Origin: Gracilibacillus sp. YIM 98692
Lineage (GTDB): Bacteria; Bacillota; Bacilli; Bacillales; Amphibacillaceae
Length of the DNA stretch: 64,000 nucleotides
Direction: 5' to 3'
Assembly (NCBI RefSeq): GCF_010993965.1
Contig: NZ_WIXM01000001.1
Coordinates: 1-64,000 of the forward strand
Program-made: the position numbers and the translations under genes
Shown here: in pieces, positions 34,829-43,788 of the stretch
How positions within the stretch are numbered: the stretch's first letter is position 1
How the letters are laid out: each line of letters opens with the position of its first letter
The notes under the pieces: generated by a model
Database searches by the model: none
What the model was told of the DNA's origin: nothing
The model's input: only the letters and a program-made list of their open reading frames with translations

Positions 34829-36157
34829 TTACTCCACTTTCTCTAAACCAATTTCTTCTATTCCTTTTTGTACAAATTCGTTCTTCATAAAGTTCTCCCA
34901 GACAAAACCTGTTCGATAGTTTTCGATCATTAGCAACGTTATACCCTTATCAATACCTATCACATCTTGCGCATACCAATCAGGTGAAATCTCTAGATTA
35001 TAAGCATCTTTAAAACCATAATCTCCCCATAATTCAGGAATAGTTTCGTAGTGTTCTAGAGCTGCTATCGATTCTTCTGGTGTAAAAACAATAGAACCTG
35101 CAGCACCTGCTGGTGGAATCGTCCCATCTGTAAAATGAGCTGAATTATTTGAACCAGACGGACTTGCGCCATATTTCCCATTATATCCATTCGGTCCATC
35201 ACTAGCGGTAAGCCCCCAAGCGTTTGGTCCAAATGTTTCAAACTTATCGGCTTGATCCATCACATAATCACGATTGGCTTTTGAGGCCTTAATGGAGTTT
35301 TCAAACCAGTTAATCCCTTCTCTATCTTGATAATGACGAAAATCAAACCAAGCATGAGAGAATTGATGGGTAAAGATAGACCCAAACCATGAATGGATAA
35401 AAGGCTCCCCTTCTCCATACGCACGCTCTTGTCTAGTAAAGTCATAAAACATTTCTGGGTTTGTTGGGTAAGTTGGGGAACCCGCACCTAGGAAATACAT
35501 CATTAATTGTTCCGCATAAAAGTCCCATGCACCCGCAAATCCACTTTCTGGTGAATAAGACATATAGAATAAATTATTGTTTGGATTTCTATACCAATCC
35601 CAATTCACACGTCTATATATATCTTCAGCCTTTTTCTTGATATCCCCTTCAAAGTATTCACCTGCTGTAATAGCTCCACTGATCAAGATGGCTGTATCAA
35701 TAATAGAAACCTCACTAGTGCCTGCTCTTGTTGCATCATCTATATTTAAAAAATGATAGAATACCCCATTTTCATGTTCAGCATGCAATAATAAGGTATC
35801 CAATGTACCTTCAATCCGCTTTTCCGCTTCTTCTTTCGTTATCCAATTTCTTTCAGCACCTATCGTTATAGCTGTTAAGCCGAATCCAACAGAAGCAATA
35901 CTAGCAAGTTCCGGGTTATTTGGCGCTCGATCTCTAATTAATCCATAACCTGTACTTCCTTCGTCTGTATTAGCCTCATCCCAGAAAAACTCAAAACTTT
36001 TTTTGCTTTCCTTTTCTAAAATAGGCGGCCCTTCTATCTCGAGTTGGCTCTCAGTTTGCTCCTTTTGCATATTTAAAAGCCAATATCCACCTACCAAAAA
36101 TAATAAAAGGAGTATACTTAACAAAATGACCTTATTTTTTGCAGCCCATTTATTCAT
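34829..36157 (-). CDS. Membrane-anchored glycoamylase-domain (GH144-like) glycosidase
   Basis: 442 residues: an N-terminal membrane anchor (about 12-29) without a lipobox, a linker, then the PF10091 glycoamylase domain: SIASVGFGLTAITIGAERNWIT, GVFYHFLNID, TSEVSIIDTAILISGAI, FGSIFTHQFSHAWFDFR, NAWGLTASDGPNGY, and GIDKGITLLMIENYRTGFVWENFM. GH144 members are endo-beta-1,2-glucanases, and the domain also occurs in cyclic beta-1,2-glucan synthases. It should act outside the membrane to shorten the polymer for import. It follows the GH94 gene, separated by a hairpin. Enzyme class by family, exact linkage by context. Confidence 0.85.
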   Translation of the reverse strand: MNKWAAKNKVILLSILLLLFLVGGYWLLNMQKEQTESQLEIEGPPILEKESKKSFEFFWDEANTDEGSTGYGLIRDRAPNNPELASIASVGFGLTAITIGAERNWITKEEAEKRIEGTLDTLLLHAEHENGVFYHFLNIDDATRAGTSEVSIIDTAILISGAITAGEYFEGDIKKKAEDIYRRVNWDWYRNPNNNLFYMSYSPESGFAGAWDFYAEQLMMYFLGAGSPTYPTNPEMFYDFTRQERAYGEGEPFIHSWFGSIFTHQFSHAWFDFRHYQDREGINWFENSIKASKANRDYVMDQADKFETFGPNAWGLTASDGPNGYNGKYGASPSGSNNSAHFTDGTIPPAGAAGSIVFTPEESIAALEHYETIPELWGDYGFKDAYNLEISPDWYAQDVIGIDKGITLLMIENYRTGFVWENFMKNEFVQKGIEEIGLEKVE

Positions 36158-36201
36158 TTAGCAATTCCCCTCGGTAATCAGTTTGACAAATTTTAGAAAA
36201 A

Positions 36202-36232
36202 CATCCTCCTACAATAAAAAAATAGGAGGATG
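36202..36232 (-). other. Intercistronic hairpin between GH94 and GH144-like genes
   Basis: CATCCTCCTA / TAGGAGGATG, 10-bp perfect stem around an A-rich loop. The arm CCTCCT pairs with ribosome-site-like AGGAGG. No T run on the minus strand. Confidence 0.5.
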
Positions 36233-36248
36233 AATCGTAGCCTTCCAT

Positions 36249-39200
36249 TTAGAGATAAATGTCAATAACATTATCCTGATTATGAAACTTCTCTTCTATT
36301 TCCTGTTTGAAGATGCGGAAGCCTCCTTCACGATAACGATTTTCCACGACCTCTATTTGCTCCGCCGCTTTACCATTGATCATGACTTTTTTAGCCTCAT
36401 TTCCTAAATGATAGACAAAGGAGACTGGCTTGTTATTAAATTTAAATGTTAGGGATAATCCATCAAACTTATTATCCAGAACCGGATCAATCACTAAACC
36501 TTTTTCTTCTTCGCGAATGCCGAGACAGTTAGAAATTAATTGATTCATATAAATACCAGGACCGCTGGAATAAATTTTCCAACCACCTTTAACAGCAACT
36601 GTGCCATCTCGTAATTTCCCAAAGTTTTCTTGCGCATCATAACGTGTGTTAAATTTTCCATCAGAACTGCTAAAGTATGCATTACTTTGTCGGATTTCAG
36701 CATTTGGCACAGCATCTTGGATACCGATTGGGGTAATCATTTGCAGTCCTTGCCAAACTTCATCTTTTTTCCCTAGCTTCGCCATTGCCTCTATATAACG
36801 AATATGGGCATGTACATATTGCAAGCCAATTTCCCGACCGAAATTAGACGCTTGTTCTGCCCGTTTAAAGTGTTTACTTACACCACCCTCGTAATTAGCA
36901 GGACGATTCATTAATCGCACACCGTCTGGACAATATAATTTTTCTTTAATAAGTTGATAATGTTGATCTGCTTCTTCTGGCGTCAATAGTTCACTAATCA
37001 TACTTCGCTGCATTGGTAACAATCGATAATCTATTCCTGTCTTCGTGTCCTCTGGATGTAACATTAATTCCACTTCATCCGGTTTTTCCATATATACAAA
37101 ACCAGGAAGTACATCGGTTTGTAACATATACTTTCTAAAATCTTTCTTTATACCATTTGCGAGTAATTCTAGCTCTTCTGCTTCTTCTGGATTTACCTCC
37201 TTTAATACATTTGCTAATTTATTTATTACTTGATAGGTTAAAGCTACCGTCCAGCTGCTAACCATATACTGCTTTAACTGTGCATTTGCTGGTTGAAGCG
37301 TATCATCCCAATCCCCATCACCATAGGAAGATAGGAAGGTATCATGTAAGAAATGGTCTTTTATATACTGAATCTCTTTCTTCACATGATCCAAAATCGA
37401 GACTGGCTTATCGGTTAGCTTAAAGCCATCATCACGTTTTGAATATGGTACTTTTTCCTGTAAAATGTCATAATCCTTCGTAGCTGCTAAATAATCACCA
37501 ATCACCTTTAACGGCCAAACAATAACATCTCCGTGACTTTCCCCTGCTTGGATATGAAAATACTTGTCAAACATAAACCACTGCGGCCAATTACCATCTT
37601 CTTCAAACTGATGCGTATAAACCGTTTTAATGATTTCCTTAACAGAACCATAATTTTGTGTCGCCATAAAGTATTCTGTTGGGCCTTGACATACATCCCT
37701 TGTTCCCCAAGCAGCACCGCTATATTGTTCTAAACCATGTGGTACAGAAAAATGAACGAGCATATTGTGTGTATACCACCATGCTAAAGCATTCATTTTG
37801 TTAAGTTCCTCAGTGATTTCACCTCGATGCGTTAATTGGAAGCCATTCATTACATTTCGATAGTAATCACGGTATCTAACTCTTTCCGTCTCCCAATCCT
37901 CTGTTGCAACAGGGATATCTCCCCCATACAAAAGTCCCTGAACCGTCATTTTCCATCCATTTGTTTCCTCTATTTCATACACTTGCAATGATGCTGCATT
38001 TGCTTCCACATTCTTCACTAATCTTTGCTCATCTGTAAGTTGAAAATCTGCTCCTTCCAAATGAAGCTTATATGTCAAATCTGGATAAACCGGTGCATTC
38101 ATCGAGGCTTGATCTGCCGTAATAGTGACAACATTGCCATCTCGACTGACATGATAAGCTACCTCATATTCATTTGGATGCATCACCACTTGATTGGTTA
38201 CAAGATAGCGATAGTGTTTGTCACTTTCTGATTCTACGGTTAAGGTAACCTCTGGATTATTTAATGTCGTGTAGCTTGTAATAATAAATAATTCCTTTCC
38301 CGTTTTGTAATACCAGCGAGCATAATTAAAACCTACTTCATACATAGACGGCATCGTAAGCAAATGAAACACACCATCTACTTCCACATAAATTCTTTGC
38401 CCTGATGTCTTAGCAATATTTAAAGCATTACGTGCATTGGTCAATAGCTTGTTAAAATTAGTATTTCCCACGACCACTTGAGCATTAAAAATCCCATACA
38501 TCCATGACGTTGACGTAATCGTATCTTCTTTTAATTTATGATTATTCCCAGACATAATAATGTGTCCATGCGGGCGTTCCACTAATAACTCTTTTTCTTT
38601 CAATACGACATGTTCATGAGTATCTGTGAAAAAGGACAACATGTTACCATCTAGTTTTTCTTCTTGATGACGATTAGGAAAATAGTGTTCTATTTCCTCT
38701 GCTGACATTGATGTCGTCTTAAGCGGAAGGCCGATATCCGCTTTTTTATCTGTTTTTTCAACTTTATTAGGAATAGAAGGAGATGTTGAAGCTACTTCTT
38801 GCCAAGCCGTGTTAATCAAATCCTCATATTCTAGCTCCGTTACTGCTGTCTCATGACTTTCGCGAAATAACCCATAAAAGACAAATTGTGCTTCACCAGA
38901 TAGATTTACTTTCTCTGATTGCAACGCTGTATAAGCGAATTCATATTGATAAACCTCATTAGGTAATGATGGTTTTGTTAAAATACTAGGCTGATTTGTT
39001 TCTTTATATTCTTTTCCAAAGAATTGAAAGCCGTCGGTCGAATATCCTATTGCTTTCGATAACGAACCTTGCTGCATATAAGGAAAGCCTGAGGATTGCC
39101 CCTGATTTTGACGGGAGCAAATTACGTACCCTTTGTTTTCGTCATTAAAAACGCAATGATCAACGTATTGTGAAACATAAGCCTCATTATTTCGAATAGC

Positions 39201-39596
39201 ACCTTTATCCGCCAAGCCTACATCTTGTCCATAAATAATATCTATTTCTTGACCATTTCCTTTTACTTTTACATCCCAAAACCATACACCTTTAGAAGTT
39301 AAAGTAAAGATAACTTGATATTTTATGTCATAAATGGTCCCTGTCCATATCACTGCATTATCTCCATAGGCTACTTCACTTTTAGAATCAACTCCAAGTA
39401 ATGGAAAATATTGAATTACATCATCTTGATGAATCCGTAAGAAAAGGTTATTTAACGAACCGTCTACAGGGTTCGACATTAACTGATTTAGCATAATAGA
39501 CTTGTAAGTAGCTTCATACATATCACCACTATTTAAAAAGGAAAAACAATAATCTCCTGCTTCTAATTTAATGGTTGTGTTTTCTGTCATCAACAT
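36249..39596 (-). CDS. GH94-family phosphorylase, resembling 1,2-beta-oligoglucan phosphorylase
   Basis: 1115 residues, the large size typical of oligoglucan phosphorylases as opposed to about 800 for cellobiose phosphorylase. The C-terminal (alpha/alpha)6 catalytic part has AAWGTRDVCQGPTEYF, HQFEEDGNWPQWFMFDKY, GESHGDVIVWPLKVIGDYL and SYGDGDWDDTLQPAN with the general-acid Asp near residue 760; the N-terminal part is beta-sandwich. It would split beta-1,2-glucooligosaccharides with phosphate to glucose 1-phosphate. No signal peptide. Strong AGGAGG ribosome site. A LacI-type operator lies 34 bp upstream of the start. The identification rests on motif style remembered from Listeria SOGP; other GH94 specificities are possible. 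Confidence 0.85.
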   Translation of the reverse strand: MLMTENTTIKLEAGDYCFSFLNSGDMYEATYKSIMLNQLMSNPVDGSLNNLFLRIHQDDVIQYFPLLGVDSKSEVAYGDNAVIWTGTIYDIKYQVIFTLTSKGVWFWDVKVKGNGQEIDIIYGQDVGLADKGAIRNNEAYVSQYVDHCVFNDENKGYVICSRQNQGQSSGFPYMQQGSLSKAIGYSTDGFQFFGKEYKETNQPSILTKPSLPNEVYQYEFAYTALQSEKVNLSGEAQFVFYGLFRESHETAVTELEYEDLINTAWQEVASTSPSIPNKVEKTDKKADIGLPLKTTSMSAEEIEHYFPNRHQEEKLDGNMLSFFTDTHEHVVLKEKELLVERPHGHIIMSGNNHKLKEDTITSTSWMYGIFNAQVVVGNTNFNKLLTNARNALNIAKTSGQRIYVEVDGVFHLLTMPSMYEVGFNYARWYYKTGKELFIITSYTTLNNPEVTLTVESESDKHYRYLVTNQVVMHPNEYEVAYHVSRDGNVVTITADQASMNAPVYPDLTYKLHLEGADFQLTDEQRLVKNVEANAASLQVYEIEETNGWKMTVQGLLYGGDIPVATEDWETERVRYRDYYRNVMNGFQLTHRGEITEELNKMNALAWWYTHNMLVHFSVPHGLEQYSGAAWGTRDVCQGPTEYFMATQNYGSVKEIIKTVYTHQFEEDGNWPQWFMFDKYFHIQAGESHGDVIVWPLKVIGDYLAATKDYDILQEKVPYSKRDDGFKLTDKPVSILDHVKKEIQYIKDHFLHDTFLSSYGDGDWDDTLQPANAQLKQYMVSSWTVALTYQVINKLANVLKEVNPEEAEELELLANGIKKDFRKYMLQTDVLPGFVYMEKPDEVELMLHPEDTKTGIDYRLLPMQRSMISELLTPEEADQHYQLIKEKLYCPDGVRLMNRPANYEGGVSKHFKRAEQASNFGREIGLQYVHAHIRYIEAMAKLGKKDEVWQGLQMITPIGIQDAVPNAEIRQSNAYFSSSDGKFNTRYDAQENFGKLRDGTVAVKGGWKIYSSGPGIYMNQLISNCLGIREEEKGLVIDPVLDNKFDGLSLTFKFNNKPVSFVYHLGNEAKKVMINGKAAEQIEVVENRYREGGFRIFKQEIEEKFHNQDNVIDIYL

Positions 39597-39629
39597 TATA
39601 ATCCTCCTATATATAATTACGTTTTTATT

Positions 39630-39643
39630 TTGAAACGTTTCAA
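39630..39643. promoter_or_regulatory. LacI-type operator TTGAAACGTTTCAA before the GH94 gene
   Basis: Perfect 14-bp palindrome in the 82-bp gap between the permease gene and GH94, 34 bp before the GH94 start. The same core precedes the binding-protein gene at 51990 and both LacI genes, so it probably marks a second, internal promoter controlled by one of them. Confidence 0.75.
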
Positions 39644-39678
39644 TTTAATTGCATAAGTAGTCATACCTACTTGATACC

Positions 39679-40644
39679 TTATTCTCCAGTAATACCTGAG
39701 CGGTCTACTCCTTCCACAAACCATCTTTGGGTAAAAATATATACAATTAACAACGGTAAAATAGATAACAATGTTCCAGCCATACTTATCCCTTCATTTA
39801 TATCCTGTGCACCTTCACTATTCTGACTATTGTTCAATTCATCGAATGTAGCCGAAAATTTTTCGAGCTGAATTGGTATGGTTGTTAGTTCATTTCCAAG
39901 ATAAAGACTTGCTAAAGTCGTTTCATTCCAGTACCAAACAAAGGAAAATAAGAAGGCAATGATAATCGCCGGTACAGCCATTGGAATAGCAATCGTTAAA
40001 AATACTCGGAAGTTTCCAGCACCATCAAGGTTTGCAGCTTCCTCTAATGCTTTAGGCATCATACGGAAAAACTGATAAAAAATAAGAATAAAAATCGTAC
40101 TATTTAAACCTTGCCCAAACAAAGCAGGTAGTAAGAAGGAGAAAATACTTCCAATCAACTCTAACTCATTAAAAAACACATATCTTGGTATCATCAACAC
40201 CTGTGGCGGGATGATAAAAGTGATTAATACAATTCCAAATATTATTTTTTTAAAAGGAAATTCATACCTTGCAAAACCATAACCAATAATAGCTGCAATT
40301 GCTGTTTGAGCAATAGATGGGATTATGGTTACATAAAGTGTTTGTCCCAGTGTAGGAAAAAAGTTTAATACCTGAAAAGCTATCATGTAGTTCTCTAAAT
40401 ATACAGTTGATGGAATCCAATTGATTAATGGATTTAATAAGTCTTCTAAGGACTTAAAGCTATAGGATCCCATATAGATAAGTGGATACAAGTATACGAA
40501 CCCTATAACAATCAAAAGACTGTATACACAAAGCTTTAAGAAAAAACCATTGTTCCCCTGAACACCTAAGAAAAAACTCTTGATCTTCGTTAGGTAAGCA
40601 CTCATATTCTTTTTTTGAATCATTTTTTGCTTCGAATCCATCAT
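39679..40644 (-). CDS. CUT1 ABC sugar permease, MalG type (pair 2)
   Basis: 321 residues with a longer N-terminal tail and six predicted membrane segments. EAA loop ALEEAANLDGAGNFRVFLTIAIP, C-terminus TQRWFVEGVDRSGITGE. It forms a heterodimer with the MalF-type subunit at 40658. The upstream genes of its operon include two binding proteins, so which one serves this pair is not decided by order alone. Confidence 0.92.
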   Translation of the reverse strand: MMDSKQKMIQKKNMSAYLTKIKSFFLGVQGNNGFFLKLCVYSLLIVIGFVYLYPLIYMGSYSFKSLEDLLNPLINWIPSTVYLENYMIAFQVLNFFPTLGQTLYVTIIPSIAQTAIAAIIGYGFARYEFPFKKIIFGIVLITFIIPPQVLMIPRYVFFNELELIGSIFSFLLPALFGQGLNSTIFILIFYQFFRMMPKALEEAANLDGAGNFRVFLTIAIPMAVPAIIIAFLFSFVWYWNETTLASLYLGNELTTIPIQLEKFSATFDELNNSQNSEGAQDINEGISMAGTLLSILPLLIVYIFTQRWFVEGVDRSGITGE

Positions 40645-40657
40645 TTTAATTCATCCT

Positions 40658-41521
40658 TTATCGATACTTTTTATTCCCCAATATCAACACCCCTACACCA
40701 ATAACCAAGACTAACGTAATGACTAAGAAGTAAATCCAGGACAACGCAGAGGCATAGCCGAAGCCTGTCGAAATTTCAAACATTTGACTCTGAATATGTT
40801 CGACTACCGGATTTAGCGCAAATATGGAATACGTAACAATGGTATAGATTAAATTGACGATTATCATGGGAAATAGTGTAGGTAATGTTACTTTCCAAAA
40901 ACATTCCCAGTTTGAGGCACCGTCAATTTTTGCAGCTTTGTATACTTGTCGATCCGTTTTCTGTAGTGCTGCTAAAAACATTAAAATTTGTACACCTGAG
41001 TACCATAAAATAATGACTAAATTTTCCATTAAATAAGTCAAAATAGTATGGAATAAGCCTTCTGTATTAGAAAGTACCGCATCAAAGATTGCATATTCTT
41101 CAATCGATGGGATTGAAGTAACGTCTTGTTCCATTAAATCCATGATTACTGGACCACTTGCAATAATAACCGGGAGGAAGAACACCATTCTAAAGAACGT
41201 TCTCCATCGTATCGGTTGATTTAATAGTAAAGCAATAATTAATGAAAATACGATGATAATCGGAGTAGAAATAACTAACTCACGCAAAAATCTTAATAAT
41301 ACTTGTGTATATTGAATATCCACCGTAAAAGCATAAATATAATTTTCAAATTTCACGTAAGTTGTGACAATACCATTAGGTGTTAACTTGACTTGTTGAA
41401 AACTAAGAAACAATGAATATACTAAAGGAAAAGCAGTGAAAATGAGAAAGCCTATAATCCATGGAAAAATAAAGGAATACCCGACTAAGCTTTTTTTATT
41501 TTTTAAAGACAACTGTTTCAT
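40658..41521 (-). CDS. CUT1 ABC sugar permease, MalF type (pair 2)
   Basis: 287 residues, six predicted membrane segments, EAA loop QVYKAAKIDGASNWECFWKVTLP. Its ATG overlaps the TGA of the DUF5696 gene (ATGA), a strong sign of coupled translation and of a functional link. The ribosome site GGAGG lies within the end of the DUF5696 gene. Confidence 0.92.
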   Translation of the reverse strand: MKQLSLKNKKSLVGYSFIFPWIIGFLIFTAFPLVYSLFLSFQQVKLTPNGIVTTYVKFENYIYAFTVDIQYTQVLLRFLRELVISTPIIIVFSLIIALLLNQPIRWRTFFRMVFFLPVIIASGPVIMDLMEQDVTSIPSIEEYAIFDAVLSNTEGLFHTILTYLMENLVIILWYSGVQILMFLAALQKTDRQVYKAAKIDGASNWECFWKVTLPTLFPMIIVNLIYTIVTYSIFALNPVVEHIQSQMFEISTGFGYASALSWIYFLVITLVLVIGVGVLILGNKKYR

Positions 41522-43788
41522 GACTGATTCCTCCGGTCCACAACGTTATAGCCTTTTTCTTCAATCGATATGCCATCTATATCTTTTTTCCTATTTGTAT
41601 AGTTCACGTAAATGGATATACCATTTGAATACTTCACTTCAACTACACCTGTTTCATGAACAATACGATCCTTTATGGTTTCTCCTTCTACTTTCCCTAA
41701 CGTTTCCTTCATTACTTTATACTGCTCAACTATGGTATCTTCCCAATCGTCAAATTGAGATGTATACAAGTCATTTGACGGCGTGTGCATCAGCTCATGA
41801 GATGGCTCTGATGTTAAATAAAAGGATGGATATGCACCGTATTCTATCATTCTCAACAATTCGTCCTCTGGGTTATAGTGAAAGTTAGAGAATGATGCAT
41901 AATATGGTATATCACCTTTTAATACAATTTGTAAAAACGGAACCGTATCTGTTACAAATTGATAATTAGATGTATACATCGGTATATCAAGATAACGATC
42001 CGTTAAAGCAAGCATATAATCATTAGGTTGGTAAAATGACAGAGATTTCATATTTTCACTTAATTCTTCAAACATATCTTGATAAAATGAAATAGCATCT
42101 GATCGCATCATATCACTATTAAAATCTGAAAATAGTGTGTTTGCGGTTGTATCTACGGCTAAATGGTTGATATGATGCTTTTGGTAATTCTCCTTATCTT
42201 TCTCCATTATTTCCAATGACTTCTTAGGACTCAAATGATAATAATTGGTTTTCTTAGTCGTAATAATTGGTTCTGCATTTATTTTTCTTGCTATATCTGT
42301 ACTTCCCGAAAATCCTTTAGCATTGTTAAATGCCTTCGTGTAATCAGTATAATAATAAAATGGAATATTATTTTTTTGGAACAACTGATTTACTTCCTCG
42401 AAATCATTTTTGTCTCCTAATACACTTTCAAATGGGAACTTATTCGGCAAGGTTCCTGTTAATCCGCCATCTGACCAACCACGATAGACAAGATGAAAAT
42501 CATTTACTTCTTGTGCTCTTAACCTTTCTACATATTGAGGTAACTCTTGGATTTTGGTCATTGGTACAACCGAATCCCAGATAAGACCACTTTTCACTTC
42601 GCCCCCAAGGAACTCTAATCGAGTATCAACCTCATCACCTTTAGACAATAACATGTTATTATCTTTTAAATATTGTTTGTAAGTTTGTGCCATTCCGACA
42701 TAATCTGCTTTCTCATCACTTAAGAAGGTGATCTTTTCTTGAATATCGAATTGGTTTATTTCTTCCTGGTACACATTATAGCCGTCCATTTTTTGACTTG
42801 TTGGCTGAAAATATTGATAACGGTAATGATACTCCGTGGCTATCCAATGAAAGTCGGTTGAAATACCGGATGGATAAGCTAATATCTCAGCAAAATTCTT
42901 ACCTTCCTCAATCACCGTAAAATAGGCATCTTTATTTACTGTATCGACAAGACCGTACACAGGCAACGTAACTTGTTGAGGTGGTACAATGCGGTTATCT
43001 TCCTCATTATTACGACTTCGTGTAAACCCTTGGTCCTCTCCATATACCGTTGCTTGGAACGGAGAGGAAGAGGCTAGATGCCTTTCTGAAAAGCGCATTA
43101 ATGCACCACTTCCATCAGGGATAAATAAATACCCATTACTTTCTTCTACACTTTCAACTGCTCCTAAAAAAGGATACACTCGCATCGTTGCTAATCGATT
43201 ATCCTCTTCTCTAATTCCTTCTTGTCGAACAGAAACATTAATAGAACCTCCATCTAATCGAACCTCTAATGGCACTGCTATGCCAGCTTCTTCAAAACTT
43301 ATCTCGGCTTTAAAACCATTATCTAACTGCTCCATTGTTATTTCGGATTGATTTGTTAATATACTTTCTGTTGATTCCTTGCCATCATCATTAATATAAT
43401 CAATCGTAACTGCTGAATGAGCCATGTTAGTCCAAGTGTTGTTCAAATTGTATTCTTGATCCATATCAAGACCAGACATCCAAATAAATCCTGTCTTTTT
43501 GTTTTCTATTTGGAGCGCAAGGGAATCCTCTTCCACATATAAAGCCAAACTGTCATTTTCCGCTATTAATTGATAGGAGTCGATCAAAGTATTTCCTTCT
43601 GATTCTGCACCGTCAACTTCTGGTTGAGTGTATTGGTTGGATTGATATCTTAACATTTGATTTGTTCGTTTTTCTTCAATTTCTGAGACCTCTGTATCTA
43701 CTTCACCTTCTGTTAATGCATTAGCAATAGCATGAATAGGGAAAAAAAGCAGTAGAATGAGTATTAACCATTTCACCTTCTTAAACAC
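41518..43788 (-). CDS. Secreted DUF5696-type protein
   Basis: 756 residues: a signal peptide (about 1-23, cut near AIANA), a beta-rich N-terminal half that contains a GYLFIPDGSGALMRF segment, and a C-terminal half that reads like a TIM-barrel glycoside hydrolase (FHLVYRGWSDGGLTG, IPFYYYTDYTKAF, HLAVDTTANTLFSDFNSD). No anchor visible. I match it to DUF5696 by memory of its style and neighbours. GTG start with a perfect GGAGGTGAT ribosome site; it overlaps the YIP1 gene by 8 nt and the permease gene by 4 nt. A glycosidase or glycan-binding role outside the cell is inferred; no function is established. Confidence 0.78.
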   Translation of the reverse strand: MFKKVKWLILILLLFFPIHAIANALTEGEVDTEVSEIEEKRTNQMLRYQSNQYTQPEVDGAESEGNTLIDSYQLIAENDSLALYVEEDSLALQIENKKTGFIWMSGLDMDQEYNLNNTWTNMAHSAVTIDYINDDGKESTESILTNQSEITMEQLDNGFKAEISFEEAGIAVPLEVRLDGGSINVSVRQEGIREEDNRLATMRVYPFLGAVESVEESNGYLFIPDGSGALMRFSERHLASSSPFQATVYGEDQGFTRSRNNEEDNRIVPPQQVTLPVYGLVDTVNKDAYFTVIEEGKNFAEILAYPSGISTDFHWIATEYHYRYQYFQPTSQKMDGYNVYQEEINQFDIQEKITFLSDEKADYVGMAQTYKQYLKDNNMLLSKGDEVDTRLEFLGGEVKSGLIWDSVVPMTKIQELPQYVERLRAQEVNDFHLVYRGWSDGGLTGTLPNKFPFESVLGDKNDFEEVNQLFQKNNIPFYYYTDYTKAFNNAKGFSGSTDIARKINAEPIITTKKTNYYHLSPKKSLEIMEKDKENYQKHHINHLAVDTTANTLFSDFNSDMMRSDAISFYQDMFEELSENMKSLSFYQPNDYMLALTDRYLDIPMYTSNYQFVTDTVPFLQIVLKGDIPYYASFSNFHYNPEDELLRMIEYGAYPSFYLTSEPSHELMHTPSNDLYTSQFDDWEDTIVEQYKVMKETLGKVEGETIKDRIVHETGVVEVKYSNGISIYVNYTNRKKDIDGISIEEKGYNVVDRRNQS

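Noticed and set aside
42989-43351. 120-residue plus-strand frame inside the DUF5696 gene
   Set aside because: Shadow frame; the DUF5696 gene has a perfect ribosome site and couplings on both sides.
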